A stretch of 64,000 nt of DNA from Deinobacterium chartae (GCF_014202645.1 NZ_JACHHG010000006.1:124001-188000); one strand, 5' to 3'. Counted from the stretch's first letter, positions 38,822 to 47,072 are shown. The notes: a model not told the origin generated them from the letters alone. Program-made: numbers and translations.

Positions 38822-39199
38822 TCACCCCCGTTTTGCCGTTCCCGGCCCCGCCTCGCGCAGGATGCGCTCGAGGCGGGGCACCAGCGGCGGAAGCTCGTGG
38901 TGTACGGTGTGCCACACCATTTGCAAGTCCAGCCCGAAGTAGTCGTGAACCACCAGGTTGCGCGTGCCGCGCATCTCGTCCCACGGCAGATCCGGATGCG
39001 CTGCGTGAACCTCCGGCGGCAGGTACTTCACCGTCTCGCCCAAGAAGGCCAGGTTGCGCAGCACCGCGTCGCGCACCAGTTCGCTGCCCTCGAAGTCCTC
39101 GAGGCGCATCCCGTTCACGTAGCGTCCGATGCGCTCGATGGCCTCGAGCATCTCCTGTACCCGCCAGGTCCAGGTCTTGAGCGGCACCTCACTCGACAT
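38822..39199 (-). CDS. hepT: HepT-like HEPN toxin (DUF86)
   Basis: A 125-aa helical HEPN protein with the RNase motif Rx4HxY at Arg80-His85-Tyr87 (RNLVVHDYF), typical of HepT ribonuclease toxins of type VII systems. The Tyr of this motif is the site AMPylated by the MntA antitoxin in characterised systems. It overlaps the mntA gene by 11 bp, antitoxin first. Confidence 0.88.
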   Translation of the reverse strand: MSSEVPLKTWTWRVQEMLEAIERIGRYVNGMRLEDFEGSELVRDAVLRNLAFLGETVKYLPPEVHAAHPDLPWDEMRGTRNLVVHDYFGLDLQMVWHTVHHELPPLVPRLERILREAGPGTAKRG

Positions 39200-39479
39200 A
39201 GATCACCGCCTCCAGAATGCGCTGGCGGATCGGCCCCTTGAGGGCGGCCGGGGTCACGATGTCCACCCGGCGGCCCAGCAGGTCCTCGAGGCGCGTGCGC
39301 AGGCGCACCAGCCCGAAGTAGCCGGTTTCGCGCTCGAATTCGACCAGCAGGTCGATGTCGCTGTCTCCACGCGCACGGTCATAGGCGAAAGAGCCGAACA
39401 GGCCCAGACGCCTCACCCCGTACGTCCGCCAGGACTCGCGCCTGCGGCGCAGGGTTTCCAGAACGTCAGATCGGCGCAC
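39189..39479 (-). CDS. mntA: MntA-like minimal nucleotidyltransferase antitoxin
   Basis: A 96-aa MNT-fold nucleotidyltransferase with the exact GS-x10-DxD pattern ([17 protein letters not shown], Gly29-Ser30, Asp41, Asp43). In characterised pairs it inactivates HepT by adding AMP. It is first in the two-gene operon. The intact active sites in both proteins suggest a working pair rather than a relic. Confidence 0.9.
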   Translation of the reverse strand: MRRSDVLETLRRRRESWRTYGVRRLGLFGSFAYDRARGDSDIDLLVEFERETGYFGLVRLRTRLEDLLGRRVDIVTPAALKGPIRQRILEAVIYVE

Positions 39480-39570
39480 ACGTCCTCGCTTTCATGGGCT
39501 TTATCATGTCACGCAGCGCTTACAATGCGCGCATGTTCCGTCTACCCTGCCTGCACGTCCGGAGCGCGCC

Positions 39571-39963
39571 TTGATCGTCGCGATCGGCAATGACCTGATC
39601 GAACTGCACCGCCTCGAGGGCGTGTGGCGGCGCGAGGGCGAGACCTTCTTGCGCCGCATCTACACCGACGAGGAGCGCGACTACTGCCTGGCCCTGGCCA
39701 ATCCGCTCCCATCGCTGGGCGCGCGCTTTGCCGCCAAGGAGGCCTTTCAGAAGGTCTGGCCCCGGCCGCACGGCTGGCGCGACGTGTGGGTGGTGCGCGA
39801 CCCCACGCCGCAGGGCCCTTTCCCCTTCAGCCGCCCGTACCTGCGTTTCGCACCCGACCTCGAGGCCGAGATGCACGCACGCGGCTGGCGCGCGCACCTG
39901 ACCTTAACCCACACCCGTGAACACGCTGCAGCGGTGGTCCTGCTCGAGCAGGTGCGCCCCTAA
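39571..39963 (+). CDS. acpS: holo-[acyl-carrier-protein] synthase
   Basis: A 130-aa phosphopantetheinyl transferase. It has [12 protein letters not shown] with the metal ligand Asp8, and [12 protein letters not shown] with Glu57, the two AcpS signature blocks, plus [18 protein letters not shown] at the end. It activates ACP for fatty-acid synthesis. The start is TTG at 39571, the position that places Asp8 correctly. It is divergent from the MntA/HepT pair. Confidence 0.93.
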   Translation: MIVAIGNDLIELHRLEGVWRREGETFLRRIYTDEERDYCLALANPLPSLGARFAAKEAFQKVWPRPHGWRDVWVVRDPTPQGPFPFSRPYLRFAPDLEAEMHARGWRAHLTLTHTREHAAAVVLLEQVRP

Positions 39964-39995
39964 GGCACCTGCTGCCCGGCTCAATGCTGCCAAAG

Positions 39996-40029
39996 CGCAG
40001 GTCCCCCGAGGCATCTCGGGGGACCTGCG
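39996..40029. terminator. 15-bp-stem terminator between acpS and GTPase operon 2
   Basis: CGCAGGTCCCCCGAG, loop GCAT and its exact complement between convergent transcripts. Confidence 0.82.
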
Positions 40030-40064
40030 GCTGTTACCGGGCCTCTGGGCCAGGCAATCCTGCT

Positions 40065-40433
40065 TTAACCGTACAGCGCTTCTTTGAAGTTGTTCAGCGC
40101 CTGCGGGATGGCCACCGAGAACAGCAGACCCAGCTTGCCCTGCGCGCCGTCAACGGTCATGCCCCAGCGGTAATCGTTCATGACCAGCACCACAGCCAGC
40201 TTGTTGCCTTCCAGCTCGGCAATAAAGAAGCGGCCCAGACCCGGGAAGTTGCTTTGGCTGAGCGCCGAGGAGAGTTGACCGGTGAGTTCGTGGAACAGCG
40301 CCACGGCGACCGGGTTCACTTCGTAGCCGACCAGGGCCAGACCGTCCGGTCCCCAGATGGCGGTCGATTCCACCGAGGTGCCGAGCGTGGCGCGCAGGTC
40401 ATCCATGCACTTGTTGAGCTTGCTGATATTCAT
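40065..40433 (-). CDS. second roadblock-like protein of GTPase operon 2
   Basis: A 122-aa protein; the segment TAIWGPDGLALVGYEVN, an amphipathic helix and the LAVVLVMNDYRWG strand fit the roadblock/LC7 fold, though more divergent than the neighbour at 40445. GGAGGA lies before the ATG. It is the last gene of the operon, 11 bp after the other roadblock gene. Two roadblock proteins may form a heterodimer, as the eukaryotic and archaeal Ragulator-type proteins do; that is inference. Confidence 0.72.
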   Translation of the reverse strand: MNISKLNKCMDDLRATLGTSVESTAIWGPDGLALVGYEVNPVAVALFHELTGQLSSALSQSNFPGLGRFFIAELEGNKLAVVLVMNDYRWGMTVDGAQGKLGLLFSVAIPQALNNFKEALYG

Positions 40434-40444
40434 AGGTTTCCTCC

Positions 40445-40825
40445 TCAGGAAGAGATAGCGATGGTGTCTTCAAGACGGGCGGCCGTCTGCCGGGCAACCA
40501 GGTGCACCAGTCCGAGATTGGCGTTGACTTCGACCAGCAGCGCCAGTACGGCACGCTGCCCGACTGCGTACAGCAGCATCAGGCCGCCGGCTCCCGAAAC
40601 GGTCACGGCCTCGAGCGGCGCCAGGTCGTACGAGCCGGAAACGCGTTTTCCCAGACCCAGCAGCGCCGAGATCATGGCAGAGAGCGTTTCCGCTTCCTGG
40701 TCGTCGTAGGTCGCGGCCTCTTCAAGGTCGTGGGCGATCGGCAGGCCATCGGTCGTAGCCAGCAGCGAACCGCGCAGGCGTGGCAGATCGCCGCGCATGG
40801 AAATCAGGATGTCTTGCGCAGTCAT
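40445..40825 (-). CDS. roadblock/LC7 domain protein (MglB-like) of GTPase operon 2
   Basis: A 126-aa roadblock protein (LLATTDGLPIAHDL, ALLGLGKRVSGSY, TVSGAGGLMLLYAVG). It is the closer relative of the roadblock in operon 1, with the LGLGKR and TVSG blocks in common. The start overlaps the GTPase stop by ATGA, so the two are made together. Confidence 0.85.
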   Translation of the reverse strand: MTAQDILISMRGDLPRLRGSLLATTDGLPIAHDLEEAATYDDQEAETLSAMISALLGLGKRVSGSYDLAPLEAVTVSGAGGLMLLYAVGQRAVLALLVEVNANLGLVHLVARQTAARLEDTIAISS

Positions 40826-41346
40826 GGAACCAGCTCCTCGGAATCACGGATAAAGGTCAGCAGTTGTGCCAGTACCCGAACGGCAGCCGTGGGCGATGTG
40901 GCGTCCAGCCCCACGACCTGATGTGCAGGAACGCCGAAGAACAGGGCAATTTCGGCAGGCCGCCACACGGCTTCGAGGTCCTGGCGGGTAACGCCCAGAA
41001 CGAAGGGAATGGGGTGGCGCGAGGTGACGTACTCGAGGATGCGCCGGGCGTTTCCGAAATCTGCGGGTCGGTCCCCGGCGACCAGCATCACCAGGCCCAG
41101 CGCTCCTTCGGCCAGGACGTCCCACATGAAGTGGTAGCGGTCCTGCCCTGGGGTACCGAACAGGTGCAGCACCTGCTCGTCGAGGGTCAGCCGCCCGAAG
41201 TCCAGGGCGACGGTTGTATACTCTTTTCCAATGGCTTCCGAGGCCAGTTCGTCCGTCTCGACGACCGGAATCTCGGAAAGCGTGGAAACGAAGGTGGTCT
41301 TTCCGGCTCCCACCGGACCGCAGATCAGCAATTTCAACGGCTTCAC
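40822..41346 (-). CDS. Ras-like small GTPase (MglA/Rup-type) of GTPase operon 2
   Basis: A 174-aa GTPase closely similar to 1024-1581: P-loop GPVGAGKTTF at 10-19, KEYTTVALDFG at switch I, LFGTPGQDRYHFMW at switch II and VTRQD in place of NKxD. The first 150 residues align with operon 1 nearly without gaps. It lacks the disordered C-terminal tail. The 4-bp overlaps on both sides repeat the layout of operon 1. Confidence 0.87.
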   Translation of the reverse strand: MKPLKLLICGPVGAGKTTFVSTLSEIPVVETDELASEAIGKEYTTVALDFGRLTLDEQVLHLFGTPGQDRYHFMWDVLAEGALGLVMLVAGDRPADFGNARRILEYVTSRHPIPFVLGVTRQDLEAVWRPAEIALFFGVPAHQVVGLDATSPTAAVRVLAQLLTFIRDSEELVP

Positions 41347-41978
41347 GCGGATCTCCGTCCGAGCAGGGCCCTCAACATGCGGGTAGCGAGCCCCACGGGG
41401 CGCGCCTGGGGCGTTTCGGTATAAGCCCTTTTGGGCACGACTATGCCAGCCAGTCTCAGGCGGTGCAACATCATTCTGGCCTGTCCGAGCGGCAGTGCGA
41501 GGTGACGGGCCAGGTCTCGCGAGGAGGCTCCCGACCCGAGGTGAGCGGCCGCGCGCAGGTAAAGTTGCCCGAGCACGCCCTCGGGCAGGTAGGCAGGCGT
41601 TCCGGCAGAGACAAAAACGGTGTCCGGGTCGGGAAGCTGCCCGTAGTAGGAGAGTTCCTCATCGCGCTGGGTGACAGCCCAGACCAGCAGCTCTTTCAGG
41701 TTGAGCGCCAGAGAGGGGCCTGCTACTGAATGACCCAACGGACGAAAGGCGAAATTCCCCTGACGGCTGTGTACCAGTTCGATAAACTGCAGTCGAGCCT
41801 GCAGCACGTCCAGATCACGTCCGCCGTACAGGAAGCGTCGGATCTGGCCGCCCTCCAGATGCAGGGCTGCAACCTGTCCGTTTTCCAGTTCCGAGATCTC
41901 TAAAACCCCAGACATGGACGCCAGCACAGGTAGCAGGTCCATAAGGCTCATGTCCGCAAGTTTTCCGAAAATAGCCAT
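41343..41978 (-). CDS. DUF4388 domain protein heading GTPase operon 2
   Basis: A 211-aa protein with N-terminal DUF4388 (MAIFGKLADMSLMDLL, GVLEISELENGQVAALHLEGG) and a C-terminal helix-turn-helix-like segment (SSRDLARHLALPLGQARMML). ATG 41978 has AAGGGGA upstream; an in-frame start 7 codons earlier lacks support. It resembles the operon 1 protein in both halves and ends in a similar basic tail. Confidence 0.77.
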   Translation of the reverse strand: MAIFGKLADMSLMDLLPVLASMSGVLEISELENGQVAALHLEGGQIRRFLYGGRDLDVLQARLQFIELVHSRQGNFAFRPLGHSVAGPSLALNLKELLVWAVTQRDEELSYYGQLPDPDTVFVSAGTPAYLPEGVLGQLYLRAAAHLGSGASSRDLARHLALPLGQARMMLHRLRLAGIVVPKRAYTETPQARPVGLATRMLRALLGRRSA

Positions 41979-42156
41979 GATTCCCCTTCTGGGACTCAAG
42001 GTCCCAGTCAGCGTTAGTACACTCGGAACGGTATGTTAGCGGAATTGTAAGAAAATTCATAGCATATTTGCAAAATGAAATTAATCTGTTCATCATCCGG
42101 CTTTTACCCTGCGGCGAAATCGCTCCGCTCCTGGCACGTCATGTGGCACAGATCAA

Positions 42157-42229
42157 GCGGCTTGCGGCCTCGAGGCTTTCTCGAGGCCGCAAGCCGCAGG
42201 CCGGACCAGCGTTTGCTGGTCCGGCCTGC
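42157..42229. terminator. double hairpin terminator
   Basis: Two perfect stem-loops adjoin: arms 42157-42173 and 42181-42197 (17 bp, CCTCGA in the stem), then arms 42196-42210 and 42215-42229 (15 bp, loop GTTT). They lie between the start region of GTPase operon 2 and the 3' end of the membrane protein gene at 42271, which they probably terminate on the minus strand. Confidence 0.8.
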
Positions 42230-42270
42230 AGTAAACAGTTCGGGTCAGAGGCAGGGGCCGTACGGTCAGC

Positions 42271-42675
42271 TCAGCGGGCTTCGTGCGTCTGCCACACCAA
42301 GCGGGGCACCGGTAGCCCGGCAATGCCCATCAAGCAGAGCAGCGCTCCGGCCGCCGGAATGATCCAGCGCAGGTCCGGGGGACCCGGGTATAGCGCCTCG
42401 AGGCCCCACCAGTGACTTTGCAGTGCCAAGTGTACGCTGACCACCAGGCCGCCGGTCAGGATGCTGGACAGCCGGACACCCAGCCCAGGGTCATCGAGCC
42501 AAGCGCAACCCATCCCGATCATCAGGGCTGCCACGGCCAGCAGGACCAGACCGACCGGCACGTCTCCCTCCAGATTGCTGGGGGCGGCCAGGAAATGGTA
42601 GGCGGCCAGAGCCCAGCACAGAAGCCATGCGGACAGTCGCGTTGTCAGGTGGGTGTGCTGTTTGCGCCTCTCCAT
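42271..42675 (-). CDS. small multi-pass membrane protein of unknown function
   Basis: A 134-aa protein with four hydrophobic segments: LSAWLLCWALAAYHFLA, VGLVLLAVAALMIGMG, LSSILTGGLVVSVHL and WIIPAAGALLCLMGIAG. No family is recognised. ATG 42675 is used; ATG 42684, three codons earlier, is also possible. The upstream region carries a 22-bp-period direct repeat, and an orphan response regulator gene follows, so it may be that regulator's target. Confidence 0.6.
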   Translation of the reverse strand: MERRKQHTHLTTRLSAWLLCWALAAYHFLAAPSNLEGDVPVGLVLLAVAALMIGMGCAWLDDPGLGVRLSSILTGGLVVSVHLALQSHWWGLEALYPGPPDLRWIIPAAGALLCLMGIAGLPVPRLVWQTHEAR

Positions 42676-42725
42676 AACGATCATCTTCAGGATAGAAACG
42701 GCAAGGCGGGCTTTGGTGACCCAGG

Positions 42726-42765
42726 AATTGACCCTCCCTTCAACGTGAATTGACCCTGCCTTCAA
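42726..42765 (-). promoter_or_regulatory. 22-bp-period direct repeat, candidate response-regulator binding site
   Basis: Two 18-bp copies (AATTGACCCTcCCTTCAA and AATTGACCCTgCCTTCAA on the plus strand) differ at one base and start 22 bp apart. OmpR/PhoB-type regulators often bind direct repeats in register with two helical turns (22 bp). It lies upstream of the membrane protein gene and near the orphan regulator at 42882-43535. Confidence 0.6.
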
Positions 42766-42881
42766 AATGCAAGGGGCATTCCACTTGTTATAGGAAAGAT
42801 TACATTTGAAGGGCCCAACGCTCCAAAAAAATGCCCATCCAACTGGCAGGATGGGGGCGCGGGGCAGCGGGAGGGGGCGGT

Positions 42882-43535
42882 TCAGTCGGCGCGGAAGCGG
42901 TAGCCGACCCCGCGTACCGTCTGGATATAGTCGCGTCCGCCCAGTTTTTTGCGCAGGTCCACGATGCGGACGTCCACGGTGCGCTCGAGGCCTTCGTAGT
43001 CGCCGCCCCATACCAGCTCGATCAGCCGGTCGCGGGAAAAGGTGCGCCCCGGGTGGCGGGCGAGCGTCAGCAACAGGTCGAACTCCAGCTTGGACAACCG
43101 CAGCAGCGTATCTCCCAGAAAAACTTCGCGGGTGTCCGGGCAAATGGTCAGGTCACCGCGCTCGAGGCGGTCACGAAAGCCCGAACGGCGCAACAGCGAC
43201 TTCAGGCGTGCGTCCAGTTCGCGCAGGTCGTAAGGTTTGACCAGGTAATCGTCGGCACCCGACTCGAAACCGGCCACGCGGTCATGCACCTGATTCATGG
43301 CGGTCAGCATCAGGATCGGCAGGTCCGGGTCCTGCTCGCGGGCCACCTGTGCCACCTCGCGGCCACTCATGCCCGGAAGCATCACGTCGAGTACGAGCAG
43401 GTCCGCCTGATGAAGCAGGTCCAGCGCCTGCTCGCCGGTTGAGGCCACCATCACCTGATAGCCCCGGCGTTCCAGGAAACTGCGCAAGAGCTCCAGGCTC
43501 ACTTCATCGTCTTCGACGGCCAACACCCGTACCAT
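42882..43535 (-). CDS. orphan OmpR/PhoB-family response regulator
   Basis: A 217-aa regulator. The receiver domain has VEDDE, phospho-acceptor Asp in LLVLDVMLPGMSG, the Thr of MLTAM and VKPYDL. The winged-helix domain ends QTVRGVGYRFRAD. No histidine kinase gene adjoins it, so its partner is elsewhere. TATAAT at 43570-43575 (minus strand) gives a leader of about 28-34 nt with a G-rich ribosome-binding site. Confidence 0.92.
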   Translation of the reverse strand: MVRVLAVEDDEVSLELLRSFLERRGYQVMVASTGEQALDLLHQADLLVLDVMLPGMSGREVAQVAREQDPDLPILMLTAMNQVHDRVAGFESGADDYLVKPYDLRELDARLKSLLRRSGFRDRLERGDLTICPDTREVFLGDTLLRLSKLEFDLLLTLARHPGRTFSRDRLIELVWGGDYEGLERTVDVRIVDLRKKLGGRDYIQTVRGVGYRFRAD

Positions 43536-43713
43536 GATTGCCCCCTATGACCTTGGAAACTTTGAAGACATTATAGGTAGCGCTCCCGGCACGTCACCAT
43601 GCAGTCCTCACCGCAATGTAACGGTTATGTTAAGACTATAGCAACCACCTTGTTCGTTTCCAAAAAGGTGGCGCCGCCGTCCGGTGGAATGTCCTCCGGC
43701 GGCCTGCTTCGGT

Positions 43714-43932
43714 TCAGGGCAGCGTTGTCTCACAGTGTTGGGCCAACCAGACCTCGAGGTCCTCGCGGGCGCCCAGCAGCACCTCGCCGCCGGAACGCCG
43801 GGTCCATAACCACTCGTAGCCATTGAACAGCACATCCCAGGTCTCACCGATACGGGTGTGCACTTCGTAGATCGCGCCCGAACGCACCCGGTCCAGAACC
43901 GGCAACTTCGGCGTGAGGGCAGAGGCGTTCAT
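43714..43932 (-). CDS. small protein of unknown function
   Basis: A 72-aa protein (LPVLDRVRSGAIYEVHTRIG, DVLFNGYEWLWTRRSGG, LEVWLAQHCET). No family is recognised. ATG 43932 is preceded by TAATTT seven bases upstream and AGGGG; upstream in-frame starts are weaker. It sits between two response regulators but is not overlapped with either. Confidence 0.5.
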   Translation of the reverse strand: MNASALTPKLPVLDRVRSGAIYEVHTRIGETWDVLFNGYEWLWTRRSGGEVLLGAREDLEVWLAQHCETTLP

Positions 43933-44022
43933 GGCCCCTAAATTACCTGTCTCAGGATGCGACATCAAGCCGAATCCCAACTGAAAAAACCATCAATTCT
44001 TCAGAATTAACAAATTAAAAGT

Positions 44023-44484
44023 TTAACCTTGCCCCGAGCTCACCGCCTGCTCGAGGTGCGGAAACTCGTTGAGCAGGGTCCAGAACACGCCCAAGGTCTG
44101 CACCACCTGCAAGAAGGCGGCGAAATCCACCGGCTTGACCACGTAGGCATTGGCACCACAGGCATAGCACTGGTTCAGATCCATCTGCTCTCTCGAGGAG
44201 GTCAGCATCACCACCGGCAGGTGCCGGAAGCGCGCATCCTGCCGCATGATCCGCAGCACCTCGAGGCCGCTGAGCTTGGGCATCTTGAGATCCATCAGTA
44301 CCACCAGCGGATCTGCGCTGCTGCGCGACGCAAACATGCCTTCGCGCCGCAGGTAGGCCAGCGCCTCCTCCCCGTCCCGAGCGATCGCGACCGAGTTGGC
44401 CATATCTGCCCCCTCGAATGCGGCCAGGGCCAGCTCGATGTCGTGCTCGTTATCGTCTACCAGGAGGATGCGCTTTGCGTCCAT
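44023..44484 (-). CDS. single-domain response regulator (Rcp1-like)
   Basis: A 153-aa protein consisting only of a receiver domain: ILLVDDNEHDIELAL, Asp in VLMDLKMPKLSGLEVL, MLTSSR and VVKPVDF. The EHDIELAL helix and the QCYACGANAYVVKP segment match the Rcp1 type that is phosphorylated by bacteriophytochrome kinases. No kinase gene is near. AAGGAG lies before the ATG at 44484; a longer N-terminus from 44550 was rejected. Confidence 0.88.
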   Translation of the reverse strand: MDAKRILLVDDNEHDIELALAAFEGADMANSVAIARDGEEALAYLRREGMFASRSSADPLVVLMDLKMPKLSGLEVLRIMRQDARFRHLPVVMLTSSREQMDLNQCYACGANAYVVKPVDFAAFLQVVQTLGVFWTLLNEFPHLEQAVSSGQG

Positions 44485-44598
44485 ATACTCCTTTAGTTCT
44501 TTCACATCCCCCGCACTCATACGGGTCGTTTTGCACGATCCGCAGGGCAAGCTCGGCTTTTATCGTACCTCATGGCAGGGCGCTTGATAGGCTGAGGC

Positions 44599-45414
44599 AT
44601 GCTCGCACGCGCCGCCACCAGGGCTACCGGTCAACTGCTGCGCTTCGCCTGGGCCGAAGCCCTGTGCTGCCTGTTTCCGGCTGCCATCTTGCTCATGCTG
44701 GCCATCACCGCACCGCTTTCCGGCAGTGCGTTCCCACGCTACGACCTGCTGCTGGCCGGCTGCCTGCTGATGCAGGTTCTCATGCTGCGGCTGGGCCTAG
44801 AAACCCGCGACGAGCTCAAGGTAATCTGCGTCTTTCACGTGCTGGGCCTTGCCCTCGAGGTCTTCAAGGTCTCGGTCGGCTCGTGGTCGTACCCGGACGG
44901 GGGCTTTTTCAAGGTCTTCGGCGTCCCGCTGTACAGCGGTTTTATGTACGCTTCGGTCGCGTCGTACCTGTGCCAGGCCTGGCGGCGTTTTGACCTCGAG
45001 GTGAGCGGCTGGGCGGGCAACGTGCCCATGGGGCTGCTCGCGGCGGGCATCTACCTGAATTTTTTCACCCACCACTCGGCGCTGCCCGACCTGCGCTGGC
45101 CGCTGGCGCTGGGCGTGCTGCTCGTGGCCCGGCGCACCCGGGTCCACTTCACGGTAGGAGACGCCCGCTACGCGATGCCCCTGCCGCTGGCGTTCGCGCT
45201 GATCGGTTTTTTCATCTGGGTGGCCGAGAACCTCGCCACGCTGGTGGGGGCGTGGCAGTACCCGCATCAGGCCAGCGGCTGGGACTGGGTACACACCTCC
45301 AAGATCGGTTCGTGGGGCCTGCTGGTGATCGTCTCGTTCATCACGGTGGCCCTGCTAAAAAAGGTCAAGAGCGACCGCCACAAGGGTCAGGGCACGCCCC
45401 CGGTTCACCGCTGA
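44599..45414 (+). CDS. DUF817 family membrane protein
   Basis: A 271-aa protein with about eight membrane helices. Family-specific blocks are FHVLGLALEVFKVSVGSW, YPDGGFFKVFGVPLYSGFMY, NFFTHHSALPDLRW and WQYPHQASGWDWVHTSKIGSW, with conserved charged and aromatic residues near the membrane face. Function unknown. TAGGCT lies 5 nt before the ATG (leaderless). Confidence 0.88.
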   Translation: MLARAATRATGQLLRFAWAEALCCLFPAAILLMLAITAPLSGSAFPRYDLLLAGCLLMQVLMLRLGLETRDELKVICVFHVLGLALEVFKVSVGSWSYPDGGFFKVFGVPLYSGFMYASVASYLCQAWRRFDLEVSGWAGNVPMGLLAAGIYLNFFTHHSALPDLRWPLALGVLLVARRTRVHFTVGDARYAMPLPLAFALIGFFIWVAENLATLVGAWQYPHQASGWDWVHTSKIGSWGLLVIVSFITVALLKKVKSDRHKGQGTPPVHR

Positions 45415-45428
45415 GCGGCGTATCCCCG

Positions 45429-45653
45429 CTACAGCTCGCCGAACAACCGTGCGGCGGCGAACGGTTCCTCTGCACGCGACCTGCACGGCACACAGGCACA
45501 GCCGTGCTCGCCGATCTCCAGCCGGATCATGTCCCAGCCGCGCAGCCGGGCCAGCATCGACCCCAAGCCGTCCCGCTCCGCCTCCGGCTGGCCCGCGAGG
45601 TCGGGCCACAGCGGCCCGACCCGGTACGCTTTCCCGACCAGACCGGGCGTCAC
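45429..45653 (-). CDS. small protein of unknown function coupled to the HD hydrolase
   Basis: A 74-aa protein from a GTG at 45653 that overlaps the HD-gene stop by GTGA. It has a CxCxxC cluster (EHGCACVPCRSRAE), which could bind a metal. No family is recognised. The tight coupling is the main reason to accept it. Confidence 0.5.
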   Translation of the reverse strand: MTPGLVGKAYRVGPLWPDLAGQPEAERDGLGSMLARLRGWDMIRLEIGEHGCACVPCRSRAEEPFAAARLFGEL

Positions 45654-47044
45654 GCGCCTTCCCCGTGGGTGAGCTCGGCGCGCAGGCGATCCACGATCCG
45701 GCGTACCTGCGGGTAGTGCGCGGCGTCCACAAAGATGCGCCGCGCGCGGTACGAGGCACTCAGCACCTCGAGCAGCAGGCTGCGGCTCGACAGGCCCCGG
45801 TCGCGAATCTGTTCGCGACCGCCGGCCAGGTACTGCACCAGCGTCTGGGTGCGGCCCCCTCCGCTGCGCACCCGCAACTCGCGGTAGTTCTCGGGCTTGA
45901 GCGTGGTGTCGGTGGCCTCGTCGAACAGCACCAGCGCCCGGTGATCGAGGCCCGCGCGCTCGAAGTAGGCCTTGACCGCCTCGGTCACCGGGTCCTCGCC
46001 CGCAGCGAGCGACGGAACGGGCAGATCGGTCACGTCGATGGTGCGGTAGGGCTCACGGTTCCAGATCGCACTCGCCAGACGCCCCACCCCACCTCCCTGA
46101 CGGCGCCACACCCGGATCGCCTCGAGGTAGGCCGCGTCGGTCAGCTCCAGGTAGGTCTCCAGGTCCAGGTCACGCACCCGCACCTCGGCCAGCATCTCCT
46201 CGATCCACACGCCCCCCGGTTGGCCGCGCTCCTGCACCAGCTTCGAGACCACCTCGAGGGCCTTCTCGAAAAACCGCTTGGTCTTGTGAAAGTACACCTG
46301 CCGGAACATGTGGTAGCGCCCGATCAGGTACGCCTCCACCGAGGGCAGGCCTTTTTCCTCGAACAGCAGCGCGCTGCGCACACGCCGCCCCGCCGCGTCC
46401 CACTCCTGCGAGACGTCTAGGGCCGAGATCAGCCAGTCGCGGTCGAACAGCCCGTAGTGCACCCCGGTAAAGTAGGCGTCGCGCCGCAGGTAGTCGCCGC
46501 GGTCCACGTCCAGCGGACCGGAGATCAGGTCCACCAGAAAGCCGTGGTCGGGATCTTCGGTCTTGAGCCGCTTGGAGATCAAGGCCTGCACGCGCGCGCT
46601 CATGTCGGGCGCGACCGCGTCGAGCGCCGGACGCAGCTGCGGGCCGACCTCGAGCAGGCGCAGGGTGTAGTCCTCGTGGTTGCCGCGCGCCCCGTCCCGC
46701 CCGGTCACCGCTTCAAAAGCGTGCGAGAACGGCCCATGCCCCACGTCGTGCAGCAGCGCGGCCAGCACCGTGGCCGCCTGCCAGTCCGGATCCATGTCGC
46801 AACCGCGCGCGCGCAGCTGGGCCAGCACCCTGACCGCGCCGCTGAACGCTCCCAACGAGTGCGACAGCCGGGTATGGGTGGCTCCCGGGTAGACAAAGGA
46901 CGCCAGACCCAGCTGCTGCACGTGCCGCAGCCGCTGGAACTCCGGGGTGTCGATCACCCGGACCAGGGCGTCCTTGGAGAGGTATTCGAGTCCGTCGAAG
47001 GAGATCAGGCCCTCGAGGACGTCCTTGATGCGGCTGGTGGACAT
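45650..47044 (-). CDS. HD-domain phosphohydrolase (dNTPase/SAMHD1-like)
   Basis: A 464-aa HD-superfamily protein. The metal ligands are in THTRLSHSLG, ALLHDVGHGPFSHAFE and DVDRGDYLRRDA. The length and the RVIDTPEFQRLRHVQQLG start resemble the YwfO/SAMHD1-like group that hydrolyses dNTPs. TATGCT lies 9 nt before the ATG. It may be co-transcribed with a 74-aa CxCxxC protein. Confidence 0.88.
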   Translation of the reverse strand: MSTSRIKDVLEGLISFDGLEYLSKDALVRVIDTPEFQRLRHVQQLGLASFVYPGATHTRLSHSLGAFSGAVRVLAQLRARGCDMDPDWQAATVLAALLHDVGHGPFSHAFEAVTGRDGARGNHEDYTLRLLEVGPQLRPALDAVAPDMSARVQALISKRLKTEDPDHGFLVDLISGPLDVDRGDYLRRDAYFTGVHYGLFDRDWLISALDVSQEWDAAGRRVRSALLFEEKGLPSVEAYLIGRYHMFRQVYFHKTKRFFEKALEVVSKLVQERGQPGGVWIEEMLAEVRVRDLDLETYLELTDAAYLEAIRVWRRQGGGVGRLASAIWNREPYRTIDVTDLPVPSLAAGEDPVTEAVKAYFERAGLDHRALVLFDEATDTTLKPENYRELRVRSGGGRTQTLVQYLAGGREQIRDRGLSSRSLLLEVLSASYRARRIFVDAAHYPQVRRIVDRLRAELTHGEGA

Positions 47045-47072
47045 ACTGGCCCGAGCATAGCAGGCCGGCCGC

